Notes: a model not told the origin generated them from the letters alone. Positions 8,127-17,333 are shown, counted from the stretch's first letter. The stretch is 64,000 nucleotides of DNA from JADYZU01 sp964540965 (GCA_964540965.1 CAZIOT010000013.1:1-64000), one strand, 5' to 3'. Program-made: numbers and translations.

Positions 8127-8474
8127 TCAGGCCAGAGGCGGCGGCGCCCGCGCCTGCGTGGCAGGCAGGGTCAGCGGCGCGGCGCGCACTGGAGCCGGGG
8201 CCACCGGGGCGAAGGCGGCAAAGGTCTCGGGCGCGGCGGCGCCCTGCGGCGGCGCCAGCGCCGGGGCGACCGACAGGACGCCATCGGGGCAGTAATGCGC
8301 CGGGCCTGCGGGCTGGCCGTCCGGGCCGACCGGCACCATGGCCAGCCCGCCGCCGGCACAGATCACCATATAGCCCGTCGCCGCCCCCTGCCCGCGCGCC
8401 ACCGCCAGCCCCTGCGCCGTCAGCACAAGGACCGCAACCAGCGTCAGCGACAGGAGGCGGCGCAAGAGGGTCAT
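8127..8474 (-). CDS. DUF2946-like small secreted or membrane protein
   Basis: A 115-aa protein with an N-terminal hydrophobic helix (LLRRLLSLTLVAVLVLTAQGLAVARG) followed by YMVICAGGGLAMVPVGPDG and HYCPDG, and a Pro/Ala-rich tail. This layout fits DUF2946 proteins, which often sit next to copper chaperones. The gene lies 39 bp upstream of the PCu(A)C gene on the same strand, so a shared role in copper supply is inferred. The paired cysteines (in VICAGG and HYCPDG) could bind metal. Function is not established. Confidence 0.7.
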   Translation of the reverse strand: MTLLRRLLSLTLVAVLVLTAQGLAVARGQGAATGYMVICAGGGLAMVPVGPDGQPAGPAHYCPDGVLSVAPALAPPQGAAAPETFAAFAPVAPAPVRAAPLTLPATQARAPPPLA

Positions 8475-8797
8475 GGTGCCGCCTTACCAGCCGCCGGCCA
8501 AAGGCGAAAGGGCACTCGCCGCGGCGGGAAGGCGCGGGGGGGAATGCCGGGAACATAGAAGAGTAGCGCGCCCTCGAAGATGCCTGAGCCGGGTCGAGGC
8601 GCATGGCGTCACGCGAGTCGCCACAAGCCCTGCCCGCCCGTCGCCGCGCGATCCACGATGCCAAATGCAGCGAGGAGTCACAGTGTCCACGCGCGCCCGC
8701 CACACCTCCCCACTGGTCATGGCATCTTGCCGGGTAACCTGCCCCACCCTGCCCTGCCCCCCTCGACAACCCGCCCGCCCATCGGCAAGACAGGCGC
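8475..8797. other. Divergent intergenic region, no gene seen
   Basis: A 323-bp gap between the copper operon and meaB. It holds a CTCGA/TCGAG stem near 8572-8600, several short GC stems and pyrimidine-rich sequence before meaB. I looked for a cobalamin riboswitch because MeaB serves a B12 enzyme. Only a weak resemblance to the B12 box (GGGTAACCTGCC near 8735) is present, without the expected core, so none is called. Confidence 0.4.
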
Positions 8798-9781
8798 ATG
8801 GAGACCGCTGCCCTTGCCGATGCCGTTGCCGCCGGGGACCGTCGCGCGCTGGCGCGGGCGATCACGCTGGTGGAAAGCAGCCGCGCCGATCATCGCGCCG
8901 CGGCCGAAAGCCTGCTGGCGCGGCTTGCCGCCACCGGCCGGCAGGCGCTGCGCCTTGGCCTTTCGGGCACGCCCGGCGTCGGCAAGTCGACCTTCATCGA
9001 AACTTTCGGCCTGCGCCTGACCGCCTCGGGCCAGCGCATCGCCGTCCTTGCGGTCGATCCGTCCTCGGCCCGGTCGGGCGGCTCGATCCTGGGCGACAAG
9101 ACCCGGATGGAGCAGCTGAGCCGCGACCCCCTTGCCTATATCCGCCCCTCGCCCAGTCAGGCCCAGCTTGGCGGCGTCGCCCGCCGCACGCGCGAGGTGG
9201 TGGCGCTGTGCGAGGCGGCGGGTTTCGATCTTGTCCTGATCGAGACGGTCGGCGTCGGCCAGTCCGAGACGATGGTCGCCGGCATGACCGACATCTTCGT
9301 TCTGCTGCTGGCCCCGGCGGGCGGCGACGAATTGCAGGGTGTCAAGCGCGGCATCATGGAGGCCGCCGACCTGATCCTGGTCAACAAGGCCGATGGCGAC
9401 CTTGCCGCACAGGCGACCCGGACCTGCGCCGATTACGCCGTGGCGCTGCGCCTGCTGCGCCACCGGCCGCAGGATCCGCCGGGCTGGCCGCGGGCGATGA
9501 CCGTGTCCGCGGTGACCGGCGCCGGCCTTGATGCCGCGCGCGAGGCGATCGAGGAGCTTGCCCGCTGGCGCCGCGAGGCGGGGATCTGGGACCGCACCCG
9601 CGCGGATCAGGCCCGCGCCGCCTTTCGCAGCGCCATGCTGGACGAGATGACGGCGCTTCTTACCCGCGACGCCGGCCTGCGCCAGCGGACGCAGGCGCTC
9701 GAGGCCGAGGTGGCGGCCGGCCGCCTTGCCCCGTCCGCCGCGGCAGCGCAGGCGCTGGCGCCGCTTCTGGGGCGGGCATGA
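8798..9781 (+). CDS. meaB: MeaB, GTPase chaperone of methylmalonyl-CoA mutase
   Basis: A 327-aa G3E-family P-loop GTPase (ArgK/MeaB). It protects methylmalonyl-CoA mutase and gates adenosylcobalamin loading. Walker A GTPGVGKST is at residues 57-65, then AVDPSSARSGGSILGDKTRM (switch I region), IETVGVGQSE (switch II), and NKAD for guanine specificity. The length fits the family. The mutase gene is not in the window. It overlaps the next gene by four bases (ATGA), so the two are translationally coupled. Confidence 0.93.
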   Translation: METAALADAVAAGDRRALARAITLVESSRADHRAAAESLLARLAATGRQALRLGLSGTPGVGKSTFIETFGLRLTASGQRIAVLAVDPSSARSGGSILGDKTRMEQLSRDPLAYIRPSPSQAQLGGVARRTREVVALCEAAGFDLVLIETVGVGQSETMVAGMTDIFVLLLAPAGGDELQGVKRGIMEAADLILVNKADGDLAAQATRTCADYAVALRLLRHRPQDPPGWPRAMTVSAVTGAGLDAAREAIEELARWRREAGIWDRTRADQARAAFRSAMLDEMTALLTRDAGLRQRTQALEAEVAAGRLAPSAAAAQALAPLLGRA

Positions 9782-10781
9782 CCGGCTGGCAGACCGTATT
9801 CTCGGGCGAGCATCTGCGCGCCGCCCTGTTCCCCGGCACGAAACCGGTGCTGGTCGCGACCTTCGATTTCCGCCGGACCACGCGGCAGGGCTTTTCCGAG
9901 CTGAACAATTCCTCGTCCTTCGCCCGGCAGGGCTATGCGCAGATCTCGATTTCCTGCCGCGTCAACGACTGGTTCATCAACCCCGACACGCTCGCGCTCG
10001 AACAGGCGCTGGCCGAGGTCGCGGCGCGGTATGACAGCGTGCGGGCGCTGGGCTATTCGATGGGCGGCTATGGCGCCTTCCGCTTTGCCCGCGCGCTGCG
10101 GCTGGACGGGATCGTCGCGATCTCGCCGCAGGCCACCATCGCCCCCGGCGCAGTGCGCGGCGACCGCCGCTACCGGGCCGAGGCGGCGACGTTCGACGCC
10201 GCTCTTGGCGATCTCGGGCCGCGCGGCCGCGACGACCTTGCGGGCGTGATCGTCACCGATCCGATGAACCGGCTGGACCTTGGCCACGCGCGGCTGATCC
10301 GGCAGGCATTCCCGCAGGTGCGGCTGGTGCCGCTGGGCTTTGCCGGCCACCCCGCCTCGCGCCTGCTGCGCGAGGCGGGCAAGGCCTGGCTTCTCCAGCG
10401 CGAGGCGATGGCGCCGGTGCAGACCGGCAGCGAGATCCGCAAGGCGCACCGCGCCGCCCGCCGCACCTCCGAGGCGTACTGGACGGCGCTGGCCAAGGCC
10501 GCCGGACCACGCCGGCCCGCCCTTGCCGCCCTTGCCGCCGAACGCGCCGCCTTGCGCGCCTCGCAGGTCGAGGCTACCGAACGCAACGCCGCACGGGNNN
10601 NNNNNNNNNNNNNNNNNNNNNNNNNNNNNNNNNNNNNNNNNNNNNNNNNNNNNNNNNNNNNNNNNNNNNNNNNNNNNNNNNNNNNNNNNNNNNNNNNCGC
10701 GCCGCCTTGCGCGCCTCGCAGGTCGAGGCTACCGAACGCAACGCCGCACGGGCACGAAACACAGCCCTGAACACGGGTTGA
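9778..10781 (+). CDS. Predicted alpha/beta-hydrolase-like protein, interrupted by the assembly gap
   Basis: It begins MTGWQTVFSGEHLRAALFPG and has the nucleophile elbow GYSMGGYGAFRFAR near residue 90, followed by an AISPQATIAPGAVRGD loop. This suggests a serine hydrolase fold, though the substrate is unknown. The reading frame enters 100 Ns at 10598. The 55 bases before the Ns are identical to the 55 bases after them. Merging the two copies gives an uninterrupted frame that ends ARNTALNTG and stops at 10779-10781, about 282 aa. With the Ns left in, the frame is wrong. It is coupled to meaB by an ATGA overlap. Confidence 0.7.
10598..10697. other. Assembly gap of 100 Ns with identical 55-bp flanks
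   Basis: Exactly 100 unknown bases. The sequence 10543-10597 is identical to 10698-10752 (55 bp). Contig ends that overlap by a graph k-mer length and were joined by a default spacer would look like this, so no real sequence is probably missing. Confidence 0.9.
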
Positions 10782-10896
10782 CCTTGGCCGGGAATCCCCG
10801 TATCTGCCGCCAAATCGCATTCACGGGGCCGCCGCTTCAGCGGCCCTGTTCATCTGTCACCGGCGCCCGACGCGCCAGAATCAAAGGACGAAAGCC

Positions 10897-11184
10897 ATGT
10901 CCCGCCGCTGCGAGCTGACCGGCAAGGGCCCGATGTCGGGCAACAAGGTGTCGCACGCCAACAACAAGACCCGCCGCCGCTTCCTGCCGAACCTTCAGCC
11001 GGTCACGCTGATCTCGGACGCGCTGGGCCGGTCGTTCAAGCTGCGCATCACCACTGCGGCGATCCGCGCCGTCGACCATCGCGGCGGCCTTGATGCCTTC
11101 CTTGCCAAGGCGCACGACGACGAACTGTCGCCCGCCGCGCTGCAGATCAAGAAGGACATCGCCAAGGCGCAAGCCGCGGCCTGA
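10897..11184 (+). CDS. rpmB: 50S ribosomal protein L28
   Basis: A 95-aa L28 with the typical start MSRRCELTGKGPMSGNKVSHANNKTRRRFLPNLQ and the longer alphaproteobacterial C-terminus. It binds 23S rRNA in the large subunit. AAAGGACGAAAGCC precedes the ATG. A strong terminator follows, so it is a single-gene unit. A GGGCCGC/GCGGCCC stem lies about 50 bp upstream and may end the previous transcript. Confidence 0.97.
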   Translation: MSRRCELTGKGPMSGNKVSHANNKTRRRFLPNLQPVTLISDALGRSFKLRITTAAIRAVDHRGGLDAFLAKAHDDELSPAALQIKKDIAKAQAAA

Positions 11185-11207
11185 TCCCTTCCCGATACCG
11201 TTTGCGC

Positions 11208-11234
11208 AAGGCCCGGCCCCCGCCGGGCCTTTTC
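11208..11234 (+). terminator. Intrinsic terminator of rpmB
   Basis: AAGGCCCGG and CCGGGCCTT pair around a short CCCCCG loop, followed by TTTTCG. It is 23 bp after the L28 stop. Confidence 0.85.
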
Positions 11235-11303
11235 GTTTGCGGCGTTTACGGCCTGACAACCCCTGCCGGCTAACACTGGCCCCGCCCTTGGTGCGAGGCC
11301 CGC

Positions 11304-13190
11304 TTGTTTCCCCTGTCCCTTCCTGTCCTGATCGTGCTTGCCGTGCCGATGGCGACGGCGGTGGCGCTTGCCATCACGGTCTGGCGGATTCGCCATGCGC
11401 AATCGCGGATCCGCGCCGCGCTGCGGGCGGAACGGCGGGCCGGCGAACATTTCCGCATGGCCGCCGAACATGCCAATGACGGGCTGGTGGTGCAGACCAT
11501 GGACAGCACCATTGTCTGGGCCAATCCGGCCTATCTGCGCATCATGGGCCGGACCGAGGACGAGGTTCTGGGCAAAAGTCCGTTCGACTTTGCCTTTCCG
11601 CCCGATCAAAGGCCGGTGGCATCGCAGATCCGCGGCTTTCGCTACAACCCGAACGCCCCCGATTCGGAGCGGCTGCAACTGTTCCGCAACCGGCGCGGCG
11701 ACGGCACCCTGTTCTGGAACCAGATCAACGTCGGCTTCCGGTCCAGCCAGAGTGGCGAGACCCATGCCATCCTTGTCTGCCGCGACGTGAGCGAGAGTGT
11801 GGCCCAGGCCGAAAGCCTGCGCGCGATCCGCGACCGCCTCGCGCATGAGGCAAGCCATGACGGGCTGACCGGCCTTGCCAACCGCGCCGAACTCTTGCGC
11901 TTCGCGCGCGAGGCGCTTGAGTCCGCCGCCCGCAACCAGCGGCCGGTCGGCATCTTCCACCTCGACCTCGACCGCTTCAAGGACATCAACGACACCCATG
12001 GCCACTCGGCCGGCGACCATACGCTGAAACATGCGGCCGCCGCCCTGCGCAAGGCGGTGCGGCGCAGCGATCTTGTGGCGCGGATCGGCGGCGACGAATT
12101 CGTCGTCGTCTGCCCCGGCCTTCCCGATTTCTATGCGCTTGACAAGCTGGCCCGCGAACTCGCCGCCGGGGTGGCGCGGCCGTTTCCCTTTGACGAACTG
12201 ACGCTGACGGTGCGGGCCAGCATCGGCTGCGTGCTGTCCGACCCCGGCCAGACCGACCCCGAGGAACTGCTCCTGCGCTCGGATTTCGCGCTGTATGAGG
12301 CCAAGCGCGCCGGCCGCGGCCGCGTCGCCGTCTATGACGAAGGGCTGCACCAGCGCCACCTGCGCGCGCAGAACCGCGCCGCCGACCTGCGCGAGGTGAT
12401 CGAGATCGACCGGCTCGACCACATGTTCCAGCCGGTGGTCGACCTTGCCAGCGGTCGCATCGCCGGCTTCGAGACGCTGGTGCGCTGGCAGCACGACACC
12501 GAGGGCATCATCAGCCCGGCCGATTTCCTGCCGCTGGCCGAGGAACTGGGTCTGCTCGCCCAGCTCGACCTCGCCTCGATGGAGGCGGCGCTGGCCTTCA
12601 AGCGGCGGCTGACGGTCGCCGGGCACGGCGCCGTCACCCTGTCGTTCAACGCCTCGTCCGACCTGCTGCGCCACCCGAGCTTCATCAACCGGCTGGTGTT
12701 CGGCGCCGAGGCGGCGGGCATGGACCGCAGCCAGATCGCCATCGAGGTGCTGGAAACGACGGTGTTCACCGACCGCGGCGACCAGGGCTCACCCGCGCAT
12801 GTCATCCGCGACCTGCGCGATGCCGGCTTTCACGTCTATCTCGACGATTTCGGCATGGGCTATGCCGGGCTCGCGCATCTGGCGGAACTGGCGATCACCG
12901 GCATCAAGCTTGACCAGTTGCTGGTGCGGCGGCTTCTGACCAACGAGACCTCGGCCAAGATCGTCGCCACGATCATCGAACTCTGCCGCGACCTGAACCT
13001 GCGCATGATCGCCGAAGGGGTCGAGGATCAGGCCACCGCCGCCCGCCTGCACCAGATGGGCTGCCCGATGATCCAGGGCTACTGGCTGTCGCGGCCGATG
13101 CCGGCCGAAGCCGCGCTCGATTACGTCCTCGACCACAAGGGCGCCATCCCCCCGCCCCGCCTGCGGCGACAACGCAGCAACGTGGCGTGA
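11304..13190 (+). CDS. Membrane-anchored PAS-GGDEF-EAL protein (cyclic-di-GMP turnover)
   Basis: A 628-aa regulator. Residues 1-28 form a membrane helix, 45-165 a PAS sensor (AAEHANDGLVVQTMDSTIVWANPAY), about 178-345 a GGDEF domain and 355-600 an EAL domain. The diguanylate cyclase site IGGDEF (residues 260-265) is intact and RRSD five residues before it is a canonical RxxD inhibitory site. The phosphodiesterase domain retains ETLVRW (E390), DDFGMGYA, IKLDQ, IAEGVED and IQGYW. Both activities may therefore be real. The start is TTG at the head of the membrane helix; an internal ATG would cut the helix. No neighbour indicates its target. Confidence 0.88.
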   Translation: MFPLSLPVLIVLAVPMATAVALAITVWRIRHAQSRIRAALRAERRAGEHFRMAAEHANDGLVVQTMDSTIVWANPAYLRIMGRTEDEVLGKSPFDFAFPPDQRPVASQIRGFRYNPNAPDSERLQLFRNRRGDGTLFWNQINVGFRSSQSGETHAILVCRDVSESVAQAESLRAIRDRLAHEASHDGLTGLANRAELLRFAREALESAARNQRPVGIFHLDLDRFKDINDTHGHSAGDHTLKHAAAALRKAVRRSDLVARIGGDEFVVVCPGLPDFYALDKLARELAAGVARPFPFDELTLTVRASIGCVLSDPGQTDPEELLLRSDFALYEAKRAGRGRVAVYDEGLHQRHLRAQNRAADLREVIEIDRLDHMFQPVVDLASGRIAGFETLVRWQHDTEGIISPADFLPLAEELGLLAQLDLASMEAALAFKRRLTVAGHGAVTLSFNASSDLLRHPSFINRLVFGAEAAGMDRSQIAIEVLETTVFTDRGDQGSPAHVIRDLRDAGFHVYLDDFGMGYAGLAHLAELAITGIKLDQLLVRRLLTNETSAKIVATIIELCRDLNLRMIAEGVEDQATAARLHQMGCPMIQGYWLSRPMPAEAALDYVLDHKGAIPPPRLRRQRSNVA

Positions 13191-13279
13191 GGGGGCACCG
13201 CAGGCGCCGCTGGCATCGCCACCGGATGGCGAAAGGCCGGGGCCAGCCTTGCCGCCACCCGCAACCCGGCCCCGCCGCG

Positions 13280-13680
13280 GTTGGAACGGCACCGCGTCCC
13301 CGAGCCACAACCCGCCCCTGCGCATCCCGGTCCGCCGCGACGGGCGCCCCATCCGCCCCCTCGATCCGTCGACGCCCACCCCAACTTTCCGCCATAAGGT
13401 GGGTCTCGACCCACCCTACCCTTGCCGCCGCCCGCGGTCTGCCGACGCCTCACCCCATCTTCCCGCCGAAGGGTGGGTCTCGACCCACCTTGCCCGCCCC
13501 GCTTGCAACCTGGCCCACGGCGGTCGAAAACGGCACCGGCTCCCTCTATCCCAACCGATCATTGCTCCGCCCGGTCCGCCGGGACGGACACCGCTCCCGA
13601 TCCGCCGACGCCTCACCCCCACCTTCCTGCCGTAGGGTGGGTCTCGACCCACCCTTCCCTCCACCCGCAACCCGCCCCTC
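13280..13680. repeat. Degenerate direct repeats carrying three copies of the GGTGGGTCTCGACCCACC hairpin
   Basis: In the 573-bp non-coding gap 13191-13763, palindromes AGGGTGGGTC-TC-GACCCACC sit at 13395-13418, 13470-13491 and 13634-13655. The flanks repeat as well: AACGGCACCG blocks at about 13288 and 13533, CGGTCCGCCGnGACGG at about 13329 and 13579, and CCGACGCCTCACCCC at about 13442 and 13605. The region thus looks like a diverged duplication of a unit of roughly 240 bp plus one shorter copy. The plus strand is C-rich and purine-poor. No gene is supported here. Confidence 0.75.
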
Positions 13681-13763
13681 GATCCGCCGGACATCTCCCA
13701 CCTTGACCTTGCCGCCGCCCGCAATTTCCGGCTTTCTGGCGCCGACCAAAACTCAGGACAGCC

Positions 13764-14465
13764 ATGGCCAATGCCCTTGTCACCGGCGCAACCAGCGGGA
13801 TCGGCCGCGCCATCGCGCTTGGCCTTCATGACGCCGGCCATCGTGTGACCGCGGTCGGCCGCGACCCTGCCGCGCTGGCCGATCTTGCCCGGCGCGGACT
13901 GGTGCCGCTGGCCGCCGACCTGACCGCCGACATTGGCGCCCTTGCCGCGGCCGAGCCGGAGATCCTTGTCAACAACGCCGGCCTCATGCCGCCCTTGGGC
14001 AATTTCACCGACCTCGACCCGGCCGAGATCGCGCCGGCCATCGCCCTCAACCTGACCGCCGCGCTGGCCGTCACCCGCGCCGTCCTGCCGGGGATGCGGG
14101 CGCGCGGGCGCGGGCATGTGTTCTTCACCGGATCGACCGCCGGCCATGCCCCCTTCGCCAATCTCGCGCTCTACTGCGCCACCAAGGCCGCCATCGGCGC
14201 CTTTGCCCAGGCGCTGCGCCTTGACGTCGCGCCGCTGGGCATCCGCGTGACCGAGATCGTCGCCGGCCGGGTGGAAACCGGCCTCTATCGCGGCATTTTG
14301 CCCGAGGCGCAGCGCGCGGCGATGTATGCCGGCGGCGGCGCGGTGCAGCCGCAGGATGTGGCGGCGATGGTGCTGGCGATTCTCGCCCTGCCGGCGAATG
14401 TCGATGTGGCGCGGTTCGACATCCTGCCGACGCAGACCGCGACCGCAACCGGAACGAAAGGCTAG
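13764..14465 (+). CDS. Short-chain dehydrogenase/reductase (YdfG-like)
   Basis: A 233-aa Rossmann-fold SDR. The cofactor loop TGATSGIG is at residues 7-14, NNAG at about 72-75, the catalytic serine in FFTGSTAG and the YxxxK pair in YCATK. The overall pattern is close to NADP-dependent serine/3-hydroxy acid dehydrogenases (YdfG), but the substrate is not determined. It is followed after three bases by a second SDR, so the two are probably co-transcribed and may act in one pathway. Confidence 0.88.
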   Translation: MANALVTGATSGIGRAIALGLHDAGHRVTAVGRDPAALADLARRGLVPLAADLTADIGALAAAEPEILVNNAGLMPPLGNFTDLDPAEIAPAIALNLTAALAVTRAVLPGMRARGRGHVFFTGSTAGHAPFANLALYCATKAAIGAFAQALRLDVAPLGIRVTEIVAGRVETGLYRGILPEAQRAAMYAGGGAVQPQDVAAMVLAILALPANVDVARFDILPTQTATATGTKG

Positions 14466-14468
14466 GAC

Positions 14469-15218
14469 ATGCAGGGACTTGCCGTGGTGATCGTCGGCGG
14501 CGGCGCCGGGCTTGGCGCGCTGCTGGCGCGGATGGCGGCGGAACGTGGCGCCACCGGCATCGGCATCATCGACCTGAACCCCGCCGCTGCCGAGGCGGCG
14601 CTGGCCCCTGCCCGTGCCGCCGGCATCGCCACCGCCCATGCCGCCTGCGACATCCGCACAACTGACGCCGCCCATGCCGCCTTCGATCAGGTCGCCCAAA
14701 CCCTTGGCCGCGTCGACACGCTGATCAATTCCGCTGCGATCTATCCGCGCCGCCCGATCCTTGAAATTTCCGATGCCGACTGGGACGCCTCGCTGGCGAT
14801 CAACGTCAAGGGCACCTATCACATGATGGTCGCCGCGATCCGCCACATGCAGGGGCAGGAACCGCGCGACCATATTCGCGGCCGGATCGTCAACATCACC
14901 TCGGTCGATGCCTTCAAGGCGCATCCGCAGAACGCCCATTACGCCGCGACCAAGGCCGCCGTCGTCAGCCTGACCAAAAGCATGGCGCACGAGGTCGCGC
15001 CCGACGGCATCCTGGTCAATTCCGTCGCCCCCGCCGGCATGGCGACAGACCGGGCGCGCGAACTGGGCTTTCTGGGCGAACTGGCCAAGGCCAGCCCCCT
15101 TGGCCGCGGCGGAGAGCCGGCCGAGATGGCGGAATGGGTGCTGATGGCGGGCGGGCCGCGCAACACCTACATGACCGGCGAGACGATCATCGTCTCGGGC
15201 GGCTATATCTGTGCCTGA
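14469..15218 (+). CDS. Short-chain dehydrogenase/reductase
   Basis: A 249-aa SDR with the glycine loop GGGAGLG (11-17), a D-x-N dinucleotide region (IIDLNP, suggesting NAD preference), NSAA instead of NNAG, NITSVDAFKAHPQ with the catalytic serine, YAATK and a C-terminal MTGETIIVSGGYICA typical of classical SDRs. AAAGGCTAGGAC, overlapping the stop of the first SDR, provides the ribosome-binding site. Substrate unknown. The pair is followed by ettA after a 76-bp gap. Confidence 0.87.
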   Translation: MQGLAVVIVGGGAGLGALLARMAAERGATGIGIIDLNPAAAEAALAPARAAGIATAHAACDIRTTDAAHAAFDQVAQTLGRVDTLINSAAIYPRRPILEISDADWDASLAINVKGTYHMMVAAIRHMQGQEPRDHIRGRIVNITSVDAFKAHPQNAHYAATKAAVVSLTKSMAHEVAPDGILVNSVAPAGMATDRARELGFLGELAKASPLGRGGEPAEMAEWVLMAGGPRNTYMTGETIIVSGGYICA

Positions 15219-15294
15219 GGTTCGGCGGGGCATTCCTTGCCCCGGCCCGCTTCCCCATATATAGCCCGCCCGTTCCCGCCCGAAGGAGAGTGCC

Positions 15295-16953
15295 ATGGCC
15301 GCCTATCAGTATGTCTATCACATGGACAAAGTGTCCAAGGCCTATGCCGGTTCGGGCAAGAAGGTGTTCGAGAACATCAACCTGAATTTCCTGCCCGGCG
15401 TGAAGATCGGCGTCGTCGGCGTCAACGGCGCCGGCAAGTCGACCCTGCTCAAGATCATGGCCGGCATGGACACCGATTTCTCGGGCGAGGCCTGGGCGGC
15501 CGAAGGCGTGCGCGTCGGCTATCTGGCGCAGGAGCCCAAGCTCGACGATGCCCGCACCGTGCGCGAGAATGTCATGGACGGGGTGGCCGCGAAAAAGGCG
15601 GTGCTCGACCGCTACAACGACCTCGCCATGAACTATTCCGACGAAACCGCGGAAGAGATGGCCCAGCTTCAGGATGTCATCGACAGCCAGAACCTCTGGG
15701 ATCTCGACAGCCAGGTCGATGTCAGCATGGAGGCCCTGCGCTGCCCGCCCGACGATGCGCTGGTCGCCAACCTTTCGGGCGGCGAACGCCGCCGGGTGGC
15801 GCTGTGCAAGCTGCTGCTGGAAGCGCCCGAGATGCTGCTTCTGGACGAGCCGACCAACCACCTTGACGCCGAAACCATCGCCTGGCTGCAGAACCACCTG
15901 ATCGAATACAAGGGCACGATCCTGATCGTCACCCACGACCGCTATTTCCTCGATTCGATCACCGGCTGGATCCTTGAACTCGACCGCGGCCGCGGCATCC
16001 CCTACGAGGGCAACTATTCGTCCTGGATCGAGCAGAAGGCCAAGCGGCTGGAGCAGGAAGCGCGCGAGGACAAGGCCCGGCAGAAGGTTCTGGAAAAGGA
16101 ACTCGAATGGATCCGCCAGGGCGCCAAGGCCCGGCAGGCCAAGCAGAAGGCGCGGATCAACAAATACAACGAGATGGCCGAGAAATCGGTGCGCGACCGC
16201 ATCGCCACGGCGCAGATCGTCATCCCGCACGGGCCGCGCCTTGGCGGCAAGGTGATCGAGGTCGACGGGCTGAAAAAGGCGATGGGCGACAAGCTTTTGA
16301 TCGAGGATCTGAGCTTCTCGATCCCGCCCGGCGCCATCGTCGGCGTCATCGGCCCCAACGGCGCCGGCAAATCGACGCTGTTCCGCATGATTACCGGCCA
16401 GGAAACCCCCGATGCCGGCAGCGTCAGCATCGGCGACACGGTCAAGATGTCCTATGTCGACCAAAGCCGCGATGCACTCGACCCGGCCAAGACGGTCTGG
16501 GAAGAGATTTCTGGCGGGGCCGAGCTGATCGAACTGGGCGATGCCACCGTGAACAGCCGCGCCTATTGCGGCGCCTTCAACTTCAAGGGCCAGGACCAGC
16601 AAAAGAAGGTCGGCCTTCTGTCGGGCGGGGAACGCAACCGCGTTCACATGGCCAAGCTGCTGAAATCCGGCGGCAATGTCCTGCTGCTTGACGAACCGAC
16701 CAACGACCTTGACGTGGAAACCCTGCGGGCGCTGGAAGACGCGCTGACCGATTTCGCCGGCTGCGCCGTGGTCATCAGCCACGACCGCTTTTTCCTTGAC
16801 CGCATCTGCACCCATATCCTCGCCTTCGAAGGCGATGCCCATGTCGAATGGTTCCAGGGCAACTTCGAGGACTACGAAGAGGACAAGAAGGAACGCCTGG
16901 GCGCCGACGCGCTGGAACCCAAGCGGGTCAAGTTCAAGAAATTCGCCCGCTGA
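15295..16953 (+). CDS. ettA: EttA, energy-dependent translational throttle ABC-F ATPase
   Basis: A 552-aa soluble ABC-F protein with two nucleotide-binding domains and no membrane part. The first Walker A GVNGAGKST is at residues 42-50 and the second GPNGAGKST near 355. Signature motifs LSGGERRR and LSGGERNR and Walker B LLLDEPTNHLD and LLLDEPTNDLD are intact. The linker has the charged QKAKRLEQEAREDKARQ arm. EttA binds the ribosomal E site and gates the first elongation step according to ADP/ATP ratio. AAGGAGAGTGCC precedes the ATG. Confidence 0.94.
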   Translation: MAAYQYVYHMDKVSKAYAGSGKKVFENINLNFLPGVKIGVVGVNGAGKSTLLKIMAGMDTDFSGEAWAAEGVRVGYLAQEPKLDDARTVRENVMDGVAAKKAVLDRYNDLAMNYSDETAEEMAQLQDVIDSQNLWDLDSQVDVSMEALRCPPDDALVANLSGGERRRVALCKLLLEAPEMLLLDEPTNHLDAETIAWLQNHLIEYKGTILIVTHDRYFLDSITGWILELDRGRGIPYEGNYSSWIEQKAKRLEQEAREDKARQKVLEKELEWIRQGAKARQAKQKARINKYNEMAEKSVRDRIATAQIVIPHGPRLGGKVIEVDGLKKAMGDKLLIEDLSFSIPPGAIVGVIGPNGAGKSTLFRMITGQETPDAGSVSIGDTVKMSYVDQSRDALDPAKTVWEEISGGAELIELGDATVNSRAYCGAFNFKGQDQQKKVGLLSGGERNRVHMAKLLKSGGNVLLLDEPTNDLDVETLRALEDALTDFAGCAVVISHDRFFLDRICTHILAFEGDAHVEWFQGNFEDYEEDKKERLGADALEPKRVKFKKFAR

Positions 16954-17114
16954 GCGGCGGCGCGACTGGAACACCCCGGCCCCGCCAGGGCGTTTGCCAT
17001 TTCAGGGTGGCGCCAATGCCGCACGGACTGTAACGCCTGCGTGTCACCCCCTTGCCCGGCGGACGCGGTTGTGGCACCGCAAGCGGACGGAAAACCAGCC
17101 GTTTACGGTGTCTC

Positions 17115-17243
17115 ATGTCGAACGAACAGCAGCAGCAGGGCCAGCCGCGCCCCGCCGATCAGCCGCTCAGCCAGCAGCAACAGCAGTCGCAACAACCCGC
17201 GCAGCAAAAGGCGCCGGCGATCCGCGACTGGGCCTCGATCTGA
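17115..17243 (+). CDS. Possible 42-aa Gln/Pro-rich protein ending in DWASI
   Basis: A short ORF after ettA: MSNEQQQQGQPRPADQP start, a glutamine-rich middle and the end APAIRDWASI. The ribosome-binding site is weak. Support comes from the next small ORF, which has a different proline-rich body but the same C-terminal D-W-A-x-I placed right at the stop, with different codons. It looks disordered with a short linear end motif. Function unknown; it may not be expressed. Confidence 0.45.
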   Translation: MSNEQQQQGQPRPADQPLSQQQQQSQQPAQQKAPAIRDWASI

Positions 17244-17333
17244 TCTGATCCCTGTCGCACCGATTGCGACAAGCGCCCATGCGCCGGGCATCGCCCTATC
17301 CTGACTGCATTCCCCTTGCACAGGATCGCGCCG

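Noticed and set aside
8475..8797. Cobalamin riboswitch before meaB
   Set aside because: Only a weak B12-box-like GGGTAACCTGCC; the core GCCACTG-type elements and pairing are missing.
10598..10770. Reading the hydrolase-like frame through the Ns to a stop near 10770
   Set aside because: The 100-N spacer plus duplicated 55 bp shifts the frame. Merging the flanks gives a consistent stop at 10781.
13395..13655. CRISPR-like array
   Set aside because: Only three palindromes, unequal spacing, repeated flanks rather than unique spacers and no cas genes.
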